Below, piece by piece: positions 1 through 6,008 of a stretch of DNA of 8,126 bases (its first letter is position 1; every line of letters starts with the position of its first letter). The DNA is from a bacterium (lineage in GTDB: Bacteria; Planctomycetota; J058; JAJDCP01): NCBI GenBank assembly GCA_030428695.1, contig JAUIEM010000427.1, positions 1 to 8,126 of the forward strand, in the 5' to 3' direction. The translations under genes and the position numbers were made by a program. Below the pieces are notes generated by a model, which was not told the DNA's origin, ran no database searches, and was given only the letters and a program-made list of their open reading frames with translations.

Positions 1-192
1 CAGGCGCCCGCCGCCGCCCCCGAGGGCGCGTTCGGCGCTCCTCCCGCGCCGGCGCCCGCCGCCGCCCCCGAGGGCGCGTTCGGCGCTCCTCCCGCACAGG
101 CGCCCGCCGCCGCCCCCGAGGGCGCGTTCGGCGCTCCTCCCGCACAGGCGCCCGCCGCCGCCCCCGAGGGCGCGTTCGGCGCTCCTCCCGCA
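1..192 (+). repeat. 48-bp in-frame tandem repeat (four full units)
   Basis: Four consecutive 48-bp units lie at 1-48, 49-96, 97-144 and 145-192. Units 3 and 4 are identical. Unit 2 differs only in its first codon (ccg for cag) and unit 1 only in its last codon (gcg for gca). The array reaches the left edge, so the full copy number is unknown. A strongly degenerate Ala/Pro stretch follows at 193-225. The unit length is a multiple of three, so copy-number change would keep the reading frame. Confidence 0.97.
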
Positions 193-420
193 CCGGCTGC
201 GCCTGCCGCTGCGGAGGCTGCTCCGAACCTGACGGTGTCGGCGCTCGGTGCGCGCTCGGTCTCCGTCGCGCTGTTCGCGGCGGAGCAGGGCCTGATTTCG
301 CTCGAAGAGCTTTCCGCCGGGCTCGCCGCGGGCTCGCTGGCCCTGCGCGTGCCGGCCGAGCGGCTCCACGAGGTCTCCGAGCAGCTGACGAAGCTCGGCG
401 CCACCGTGGCGCAGGCGTAG
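1..420 (+). CDS. Ala/Pro repeat protein with L7/L12 C-terminal-like domain, 3' part
   Basis: The frame is open from the first base of the window to the TAG at 418-420, so the 5' end lies outside; 139 residues are visible. The first 64 residues are four copies of a 16-residue unit (QAPAAAPEGAFGAPPA). A degenerate Ala/Pro linker follows to about residue 76, then a compact domain of about 62 residues to the end. That domain aligns by eye with the C-terminal domain of ribosomal protein L7/L12: a V-x-V-A-type strand and helix (SVSVALFAAEQ), a GL-x-SLEEL segment where L7/L12 has GLGLKEAKDLV, and the ending LTKLGATV, like LEEAGAEV. In bacteria such domains also occur outside ribosomes, on proteins of unknown role, so I assign no function. 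The stop is 4 bp before the next start, which suggests co-transcription. An internal GTG at 235 could be misread as the start, but the reading frame clearly continues upstream. Confidence is high that this is coding and moderate for the fold. Confidence 0.8.
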   Translation, partial: QAPAAAPEGAFGAPPAPAPAAAPEGAFGAPPAQAPAAAPEGAFGAPPAQAPAAAPEGAFGAPPAPAAPAAAEAAPNLTVSALGARSVSVALFAAEQGLISLEELSAGLAAGSLALRVPAERLHEVSEQLTKLGATVAQA

Positions 421-424
421 CGCC

Positions 425-955
425 ATGGATCGCGCGCTCGCCGTCGTCGCCCTGATCGTCGCCCTCGCGGTCGGCGTCGGCGCCTGGTACTTCACCCGCG
501 GCCCCGCGCCGCAGCGTCCGGGTCCCGACACCCAGGTGCTCGAGCTGCGGGAGGAGACCGGCCAGCGCCTCGATGGTCACGACTCGCAGATCGACACCAT
601 CGAGGGCCGCCTCGACGTCCACGAGGGACGCCTCGACGCCGACTCGGTGCGGGTCGACACCCACACCGACGAGATCGCCGTGCTGCGTGAAGAGCTCGCC
701 GCGCTCAACGCGAAGTACGGCGAGCTCGGCGCCCAGCTCGCCGACGTGCGGGCGCGGGAGGAGGAGACCGCCCGTCAACTCGACGACCTCGACGCGCGCC
801 TCAGCGCCACCGAAGAGGAGCTCGAGCGCACCCGCGACGAGCTCAAGAGCCTGCGCGCCACCCTCGAGGAGCAGCGCACCGAGCTGTTGACCAGGATCGA
901 CCAGCTGATCGCCCGGCTGGTCAACCTCGAAGAGCTGCTCCGGGACGACCAGTGA
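425..955 (+). CDS. Membrane-anchored coiled-coil protein
   Basis: This encodes 176 residues. Residues 4-23 are a hydrophobic segment (ALAVVALIVALAVGVGAWYF) that can act as an uncleaved signal anchor; no convincing lipobox or signal-peptidase site is seen. A Pro/Gly-rich hinge (residues 27-35) follows, and then a highly charged region to the C terminus. From I56 to L168 every seventh residue is hydrophobic (56, 63, 70, 77, 84, 91, 98, 105, 119, 126, 133, 140, 147, 154, 161, 168), with only E112 breaking the series. That is an essentially uninterrupted coiled coil of about 17 heptads. The ATG is 4 bp after the preceding stop and has no clear Shine-Dalgarno, and the TGA overlaps the next GTG, so translation is probably coupled to both neighbours. 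No enzymatic motif is visible. The role is unknown; a structural or scaffold function in the envelope is inference from architecture alone. Confidence 0.85.
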   Translation: MDRALAVVALIVALAVGVGAWYFTRGPAPQRPGPDTQVLELREETGQRLDGHDSQIDTIEGRLDVHEGRLDADSVRVDTHTDEIAVLREELAALNAKYGELGAQLADVRAREEETARQLDDLDARLSATEEELERTRDELKSLRATLEEQRTELLTRIDQLIARLVNLEELLRDDQ

Positions 956-1809
956 TCCCCTACTTCCACAACCCGACCACCGAGCTCTTCGGTTTCAGCG
1001 TCGACACCTACTTCCTGTCGATCGGCATCGCCCTGGTGCTCGGCTCCTGCGTCGGCTTCCCGATGGCGAAGCGCCTCGGGTTGAAGCGCAAGCTGCTCGC
1101 CGAGCTCTACCTGACGGGGCTGGCGAGCGGGCTCCTGATCTCGCACTGGGTGTCGGTGCTCCTGTACTTCCCGGAGACCGTGCTCGAGAATCCGTGGGTG
1201 CTGCTCGACGTCTTCAACGGGCTGTCATCGGTCGGCGGCTTCGTCGGCGCGTTCATCGGCGTCTGGCTGATGACGCGGGGCACGAAGATCCCCGTGCTGC
1301 GCTACCTCGACATCCTGTGCTACGGGCTGAGCTTCGGGCTGATCTTCGGCCGCCTGGGCTGCTTCCTCATCCACGACCACCAGGGACTCCCGACCGCCTT
1401 CCTCGGCGACTTCCTGCTCGCCGTCGACTTTCCCGAGGGGCCCGCCTTCGACCTCGGCCTGTCCGAGCTGATCATCCTGCTCCCGCTCGTGCTCTTCCAG
1501 ACCCTGTACCTGCTCCGGCGCCCGCGGCCCGGGCGGGTGATCGGCTGGACGATGCTGTACTACGGCCTGATCCGCTTCCACTTCGACTTCCTGCGCGTCT
1601 ACCCCGGGGACCATCCGCTCATCATCGGCGACGCGCGCTACTTCGGCCTGACCGCCGCCCAGTACATCTGTGTCGGGTTCGTCGTCGGCGGCCTGATCAT
1701 GATGCGCCGCCTGCAGCCGGGCCAGGACCGCCACGGCCCCGAGCCTGCGCCCGCGCCCGAAGCCGCGGCCGATCCTCCGGCCGACGCGCCGGCCCCCGCG
1801 GCGGAGTAG
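952..1809 (+). CDS. lgt: Divergent prolipoprotein diacylglyceryl transferase (Lgt-like)
   Basis: This encodes a 285-residue polytopic membrane protein. Lgt transfers diacylglycerol from phosphatidylglycerol to the lipobox cysteine of preprolipoproteins at the inner membrane. Family landmarks are present. NGLSSVGGFVGAF (from about residue 89) matches the Lgt GG-x-S-x-H-GG region. GRLGCF (133-138) matches the GRLGNF signature, with R134 at the E. coli R143 position. YGLIRFHFDFLR (204-215) matches the second essential Arg segment, with R208 at E. coli R239. Several conserved residues differ: the H103 position is V94, N146 is C137, E151 is D142 and E243 is D212. Length is near the family's usual size, with an added Ala/Pro/Glu-rich tail from about residue 259. 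The start is GTG at 952, overlapping the upstream TGA (GTGA), which fixes the start and implies coupling. I am sure of the superfamily but less sure that it performs canonical Lgt chemistry. It could be a second, specialised Lgt paralogue. Confidence 0.85.
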   Translation: MIPYFHNPTTELFGFSVDTYFLSIGIALVLGSCVGFPMAKRLGLKRKLLAELYLTGLASGLLISHWVSVLLYFPETVLENPWVLLDVFNGLSSVGGFVGAFIGVWLMTRGTKIPVLRYLDILCYGLSFGLIFGRLGCFLIHDHQGLPTAFLGDFLLAVDFPEGPAFDLGLSELIILLPLVLFQTLYLLRRPRPGRVIGWTMLYYGLIRFHFDFLRVYPGDHPLIIGDARYFGLTAAQYICVGFVVGGLIMMRRLQPGQDRHGPEPAPAPEAAADPPADAPAPAAE

Positions 1810-1812
1810 GCG

Positions 1813-2547
1813 ATGGAAGCCGCCGAGCGCGAGGCGTTGGAGTGGGCCGCGCGGGCAGTGCGGCGGCCGTGGTTCCAGCTGCTCGCGGTCCACGCCCGCC
1901 GGGCCGCGGGCGAGCCGGTCGGCCCGGAGGAGCGCGCGATCACCGGCTTCTTCGACCTGCCGTTCGCCGTCGACGCGGTGTGGACCTACCGGCTGATGCG
2001 CGTCGGCGGCCTGTCCGTGCTGTTCGAGGGCCGCCCGAGCCTGTTCGTCATCGTCCACGACGCCGCCCTCGAGCGCGTGCTCTGGCTCGGCATCCAGGTC
2101 GCCCAGGGGGGCCTGTACACGCGCCACGACACCCTGCACGACAAGCTCCCGGCTGGCTGGGATGCGCCGCTGCTCGAGGCCCTGCGGCGGCAGGCCTGGG
2201 AGGACGCGGACACCGAGGTGCGCCGGCTGGCGGCCGGTTTCCCCGACCTGCCGGAGCTGCCCGCCCGCGTCACCCTGCAGATCGCCGACCTGCGCTTCTT
2301 CGAGCGCTTCCGCGAAGCCTCGGCGCAGTGCTCCTCCGCGGCGCTGCTGCCGGTCGCCTACGGCCGCGCGGCGGTCGAGGTCGCGGCGCGGGGCTGGATC
2401 CGCTTCACCCCGGACGTGCCCTTCGACCGCGCCCTGCGCCTGGCCTCCAAGCTCGCCGGCGTGCTCGGACCGACCGGCGGCGAGCTCGCGCGCTTCCTCG
2501 AAGGCCTGCTCGCCGCGATGACCGGGGACACGGGCCCGGGGGCGTGA
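1813..2547 (+). CDS. Uncharacterised protein, fourth gene of the operon
   Basis: This encodes 244 residues and I do not recognise the family. The ATG is 3 bp after the Lgt-like stop, so it is probably translated from the same transcript. The protein appears soluble: there is no signal peptide and no long hydrophobic segment. An Ala/Arg/Glu-rich helical N terminus (residues 1-45) is followed by a mixed region with aromatic residues (FFDLPFAVDAVWTYRLMRVG). A short strand-like piece comes next (LSVLFEGRPSLFVIVHDAAL), then alternating helices rich in Leu, Ala and Arg to the end. No nucleotide-binding loop, metal-binding cluster or catalytic triad pattern stands out. Codon use and GC content match its neighbours, which supports it being real. 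The large opposite-strand open frame over the same region is a high-GC shadow. Confidence 0.75.
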   Translation: MEAAEREALEWAARAVRRPWFQLLAVHARRAAGEPVGPEERAITGFFDLPFAVDAVWTYRLMRVGGLSVLFEGRPSLFVIVHDAALERVLWLGIQVAQGGLYTRHDTLHDKLPAGWDAPLLEALRRQAWEDADTEVRRLAAGFPDLPELPARVTLQIADLRFFERFREASAQCSSAALLPVAYGRAAVEVAARGWIRFTPDVPFDRALRLASKLAGVLGPTGGELARFLEGLLAAMTGDTGPGA

Positions 2548-2578
2548 GGGGTCGAGACCGGCACGATCGCTTCTCTTC

Positions 2579-2607
2579 TTGACAGCGCAAGCCTCCGAGG
2601 CCATAGT
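2579..2607 (+). promoter_or_regulatory. Candidate sigma-70 promoter for the 98-residue protein gene
   Basis: A consensus -35 box TTGACA (2579-2584) is followed by a 17-bp spacer and CATAGT (2602-2607, 4 of 6 matches to TATAAT). It lies in the 90-bp gap after the operon's last stop and about 30 bp before the next ATG, as expected for a housekeeping promoter. Full -35 consensus in such GC-rich sequence is unlikely by chance, but no transcription data are available. Confidence 0.6.
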
Positions 2608-2625
2608 ACGCGGCTACCCGAACGC

Positions 2626-2629
2626 GGAG
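2626..2629 (+). promoter_or_regulatory. Ribosome binding site GGAG
   Basis: GGAG lies 8 nt before the ATG at 2638. It is one of the clearer Shine-Dalgarno sites in the window and supports that start. Confidence 0.6.
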
Positions 2630-2637
2630 AGCCCCTG

Positions 2638-2934
2638 ATGAAGCCGAAACGTCCCTGGGAAAAGCACGCGGTCAACACCAGCGATCCGAACGCGAAGTTC
2701 ACCTGGTTCGGCCCAGAAGACACCAAGCGCCGGTTCAAGTTCCTGATCTCCAAGGAAGAAGGCGACAAGATCTCGCTGATCCCGGGCGAGCAGAAGTTCA
2801 AGAAGGGCCTCAAAGCGCAGCGCTGGGCGGAAGAGAACGGCGGCGAGCCGGAGCTGTACAAGGTCGTCAAGGTCGGTCCGAGCCGCATCGACCTCGTCCG
2901 CGTCCCGAAGAAGGACGCTCCCGCCGAAGGCTGA
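2638..2934 (+). CDS. Small basic protein of unknown function
   Basis: This encodes 98 residues with no recognised family. It is rich in Lys and Arg (for example EDTKRRFKFLISKEEGDK and EQKFKKGLKAQR), with aromatic residues in FTWFGPED and the end VGPSRIDLVRVPKK. There is no signal peptide, membrane segment or cysteine pair. The alternation of short hydrophobic and basic stretches suggests a small compact fold, possibly beta-rich, that could bind nucleic acid or an acidic partner; that is inference. The gene has its own promoter with a consensus -35 box and a good ribosome binding site, so it is likely expressed independently of the preceding operon. It lies about 100 bp upstream of the hub-like gene in the same direction. 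A link as chaperone, adaptor or protective partner is possible but unsupported by any motif. Confidence 0.75.
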   Translation: MKPKRPWEKHAVNTSDPNAKFTWFGPEDTKRRFKFLISKEEGDKISLIPGEQKFKKGLKAQRWAEENGGEPELYKVVKVGPSRIDLVRVPKKDAPAEG

Positions 2935-3003
2935 GCTCCCTCCGTCCACATAGGGGTCGCGCTTCGCGCGTGCTGCGGGCTTCGTGCTCGGGCCGTCGGG
3001 GGG

Positions 3004-3009
3004 TATACT
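3004..3009 (+). promoter_or_regulatory. Candidate -10 box upstream of the hub-like gene
   Basis: TATACT (5 of 6 matches to TATAAT) lies in an otherwise very GC-rich 98-bp intergenic gap. The -35 region at 17-bp spacing is TTCGTG (2981-2986), a poor match, so an activator or an alternative sigma factor may be needed. If this box is used, the leader is only about 20-25 nt. I see no sigma-54 type GG-N10-GC site here. Confidence 0.4.
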
Positions 3010-3032
3010 AAGAGGGATCCTCCCCGAGGTCC

Positions 3033-5948
3033 GTGCGCGTGGTACCGACATTCACGATCAAGGTCGCCGGCGTCGAGATTCCCCCCGAGGTGGCCGACGC
3101 GGTGCAGCAACTCGCGGTCGAGAACGACCTCGAGATGGCAGCCGCGCTGCAGCTCGAGCTCAGTGACGACCGCTCCCAGCTGATCGACAGCCCGATGTTC
3201 GCGGGCGGCAAGAGCATCGAGGTCGAGCTCGGCTACCTCGGCGACGAGATGCGCCGGGTGTTCTCCGGCGAGATCGTGCGCCGCGAGACCTTCTTCCGGC
3301 TCGACGGCGCCCAGACCGCGACGGTCTACGCCTACGACCGCAGCCATCGGCTCAAGCGCACCAAGCACACCCGCTCCTTCCAGCAGCTCAGCGACGCCGC
3401 GATCGTCCGGCAGATCGCGCAGGAAGAGGGGCTGACCCCGGTCGTCGATCCGACCCCGGAGATCTACGACTACGTCTTCCAGAACAACGAGACCAACCTG
3501 AGCTTCCTGTGCGGACGCGCCGAGCGCATCGGCTACGAGCTCGAGGTCGACGAGCGCTCGATCTCCTTCGTCAACGCGGCGAAGGACGGCTCACCCGTGC
3601 TCGAGCTGAAGTGGAACTTCAACCTGCACAGCTTCGAGCCGCGGCTGTCGGTCTCCCAGGTGCCGACCGCAGTCGAGGTGCGCTCCTGGTACGGGAAGGA
3701 CCAGCGGCTGCTGGTCGGGCGGGCGCGCAGCAAGGACCTCGGCTACACGATGGCGACCAGAGAGCTCGCCTCCGACGTCGCCGGCAGGACCTTCGGCGAC
3801 GCCCACGAGGTCGTCGTCAGCCGGCCGATGCAGGACGAGCGCGAGGCCGAGGCCTTCGCGCGCTCGCTGATGGACTCGATGAGCGCGAGCTACGTCGTCG
3901 GCCAGGGCAGCTGCCAGGGCGACGCGCGCCTGCGCTGCGGGAAGCTGGTCGCGATCGCCGGGGTCGGCGAGCGCTTCAGCGGGGTGTACTCCCTCAAGAA
4001 GGTCGTGCATCTGTACACGCCGACCGGCTACACGACCTCGTTCGCGTTCCGGCGCATCGGCAGCGGCGAGACCTCCCTCGCCAAGCCCGAGCCGCTGCCG
4101 CCGCCGCGGCAGGCGCGGCCCGAGGTCGAGAAGGCGATGCGCAGCTTCTTCTCCCTCGACGTCAAGGATCCCTTCGGCCAGCGCTTCGCTGGCGAGAAGG
4201 TGATGCTCTTCGACCACCAGCAGCAGACCAGCCAGGTCGTCGAGCTCGACGCCTCCGGGCGCTTCCGCAAGGACGGCATCGCGCCGGGGCGCTTCAGCCT
4301 GCACCTGCGCCAGCTGCGCAAGGCGCGCTTCAGCACGAACCGCCTGCGGCACTTCGACACCGCCGTCGCGATGAAGGCGATGCCCCTGCACGCCTTCGCG
4401 CGCAAGCACGGCCTGAACGTCGAGAAGCTGCTCGCCTACGACGGCGGCACCGGCATCGCCAACCAGCAGCGGCTGCCGCCCCTGAAGGCGGGCATGCTGC
4501 CGAAGGGAGCCGAGCTGCTGGTCCCGCCGCGCAAGCCGCCCCCACCGGTCAAGCTCGAGGCCGAGGTGCTCGGCTTCGAGGCGGGGACCTCCGCCCGGGT
4601 CGAGCTCTACGCGCAGTTCCGCGAGCGGCCCGAGCAGGCCCTGAAGGTCTGGCGCACCGCGGTCGACGAGGACGGCTGGATCAAGGCGGAGTGGGACGGC
4701 AAGCCCTTCGAGCGCTTCGTCCCGAGCTTCGTGTTCAAGGTCAAGCTCTCCAACCTCATCCTGACCTCGCCGCCGCTGGTCTGCGACCGCGGGCCCGGCG
4801 TGCCGAAGCTGGCCGGCGAGCTGTCCGACCTCGGGGTCGGCGGCGGCGCCGCGGACGTCGAGACCGTGCAGGTCGTCGGCATGCGGCTGCTCGACATGCA
4901 TGGCTACCCGCTGGTCTTCCAGGACGTGCAGCTGATCGACGAGAGCGGGCGGATGACCGACCGCGGCGTCAGCGACCGGGACGGACAGTGGACCTCGATC
5001 GTGCCCGCCGAGGGCGAGTACGACGTGCGCCTGCTCGACGCCGAGCTGCCGAGCTCGAGCTCGAGCGCCGGCATCAGCGGCCTGCCGCTGCGGGCCGACC
5101 GCGCCGACGACGGGATCTACCACCTCGTGCTCAAGCTCAAGGACCGCGAGACCCGCCAGCCCCTCGCCGGCGTGTCGTACACCCTGTCGCTGCCGGGCGG
5201 CGAGCCGAAGAGCGGCAAGACCGGACGCAACGGCCTGATCATGCACCACAGCGTGGCGCCCGGCGAGGCGACCCTCGAGGTGTTCGGCGTCGAGACCGTC
5301 GTCCCCATCGCCGAAGATCTCGACTTCCAGCACCTCGAGCACGCCGAGAAGGTGCCGGTCAAGCCCTACGTGCTCGCGGTGCAGCGGCCGGACGACAAGG
5401 TCGCCGTCGACTGGACGGCGCAGGCGATCGGCCAGAGCCGGCTCGACGTCCTCCTGCAGAAGCCGCAGCCGCTGCCCTTCGCGATGAAGCAGAAGTTCAC
5501 GCCGAACCGCTCGCAGCGCCAGGGACCGATCGGCTACGTGCTGCTCGGCTGCACCCAGGAGCTCAGCCAGAAGGCCCTCGAGGCAAAGATCCGCAACCCG
5601 GCGAGCCGCTTCTCGGTGCACTACAGCATCGGCCGCACGGGCCAGGTGTCCAACTACGTCAGCCCGAGCCAGAAGGCCTGGCACGCCTTCCGCGTCCGGC
5701 ACGAGGGGCGCTTCGTCGACGACATGTCGATCTCGATCCTGCTCGAGGGCGACGGCGACGCCCAGGCCTACCCCGCCGAACAGCTCGACGCCCTCGCCCA
5801 TCTCGTGATGCGCCTGCTGCGCGAGCAGGGCCTGCCCGAGGAGAAGGTGCGCTCGGCCAAAGACCTCGCTCCCGAAGCGGTCGGACCCGGCCAGCGTTTC
5901 GACTGGAATGACTTCTACGCGCGCCTCGCGCGAGTCCGACAGGGCTGA
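3033..5948 (+). CDS. VgrG/Pvc8-family (gpD-like) hub protein with beta-sandwich modules and degenerate Amidase_2 domain
   Basis: This encodes 971 residues in several modules. (a) Residues 1 to about 340 form a phage late control D / gp27-like hub domain, shown by YAYDRSHRLKRTKHTRSF, then YVFQNNETNLSFLCGRAERI and a closing strand pattern, YTTSFAFRR. (b) A Pro-rich linker spans about 352-363. (c) Four beta-sandwich segments resembling carboxypeptidase-regulatory or Ig-like modules lie at about 371-430, 507-588, 609-672 and 695-757, with a LysM-like segment at about 447-500 (LHAFARKHGLNVEKLLAYD). (d) An Amidase_2-like domain runs from about 818 to 971, recognised from SVHYSIGRTGQV, AWHA and LAPEAVGPGQRFDW, but with its zinc-ligand positions replaced. 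No gp5 OB fold or beta-helix spike is visible. In known systems the gpD domain forms the trimeric hub under the tube of a contractile injection system and carries effectors. GTG at 3033 has GAGG only 3 nt upstream; GTG at 3039 has the same motif 9 nt upstream and may be the true start. Confidence 0.85.
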   Translation: MRVVPTFTIKVAGVEIPPEVADAVQQLAVENDLEMAAALQLELSDDRSQLIDSPMFAGGKSIEVELGYLGDEMRRVFSGEIVRRETFFRLDGAQTATVYAYDRSHRLKRTKHTRSFQQLSDAAIVRQIAQEEGLTPVVDPTPEIYDYVFQNNETNLSFLCGRAERIGYELEVDERSISFVNAAKDGSPVLELKWNFNLHSFEPRLSVSQVPTAVEVRSWYGKDQRLLVGRARSKDLGYTMATRELASDVAGRTFGDAHEVVVSRPMQDEREAEAFARSLMDSMSASYVVGQGSCQGDARLRCGKLVAIAGVGERFSGVYSLKKVVHLYTPTGYTTSFAFRRIGSGETSLAKPEPLPPPRQARPEVEKAMRSFFSLDVKDPFGQRFAGEKVMLFDHQQQTSQVVELDASGRFRKDGIAPGRFSLHLRQLRKARFSTNRLRHFDTAVAMKAMPLHAFARKHGLNVEKLLAYDGGTGIANQQRLPPLKAGMLPKGAELLVPPRKPPPPVKLEAEVLGFEAGTSARVELYAQFRERPEQALKVWRTAVDEDGWIKAEWDGKPFERFVPSFVFKVKLSNLILTSPPLVCDRGPGVPKLAGELSDLGVGGGAADVETVQVVGMRLLDMHGYPLVFQDVQLIDESGRMTDRGVSDRDGQWTSIVPAEGEYDVRLLDAELPSSSSSAGISGLPLRADRADDGIYHLVLKLKDRETRQPLAGVSYTLSLPGGEPKSGKTGRNGLIMHHSVAPGEATLEVFGVETVVPIAEDLDFQHLEHAEKVPVKPYVLAVQRPDDKVAVDWTAQAIGQSRLDVLLQKPQPLPFAMKQKFTPNRSQRQGPIGYVLLGCTQELSQKALEAKIRNPASRFSVHYSIGRTGQVSNYVSPSQKAWHAFRVRHEGRFVDDMSISILLEGDGDAQAYPAEQLDALAHLVMRLLREQGLPEEKVRSAKDLAPEAVGPGQRFDWNDFYARLARVRQG

Positions 5949-5961
5949 CGGCTTCGCGCGC

Positions 5962-5990
5962 TTGTCTGTTCTGCCCGCAGACGTTACGAT
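5962..5990 (+). promoter_or_regulatory. Candidate promoter for the sigma-54 activator gene
   Basis: TTGTCT (5962-5967, 4 of 6 to TTGACA) and TACGAT (5985-5990, 4 of 6 to TATAAT) are separated by 17 bp. They sit in the 60-bp gap after the hub-like gene. This is only moderately convincing, since both boxes are imperfect; read-through from the hub gene is the alternative. Confidence 0.35.
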
Positions 5991-6008
5991 CGGCCCCTCT
6001 CGCCCGGG

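Noticed and set aside
1225..2604. Long open frame on the minus strand (459 codons) over the Lgt-like gene and its downstream gene
   Set aside because: It is antisense to two well-supported genes, its translation is Arg/Gly/Ala-rich low-complexity sequence without domains, and such frames are common in very GC-rich DNA.
2958..2970. Small GC hairpin (CGCGC, loop TTC, GCGCG) after the 98-residue gene
   Set aside because: The stem is only 5 bp and no T-run follows, so it does not qualify as an intrinsic terminator.
5053..5066. 14-bp perfect palindrome GCTCGAGCTCGAGC inside the hub gene
   Set aside because: It results from alternating Ser codons encoding a five-serine linker between two beta-sandwich modules; no sign of an operator role.
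3509..5911. 800-codon frame in another + phase, and a 736-codon minus-strand frame over 3591-5801
   Set aside because: Both overlap the hub-like gene, whose translation shows clear domains; these frames give Arg/Ala/Pro-rich sequence typical of high-GC shadows.
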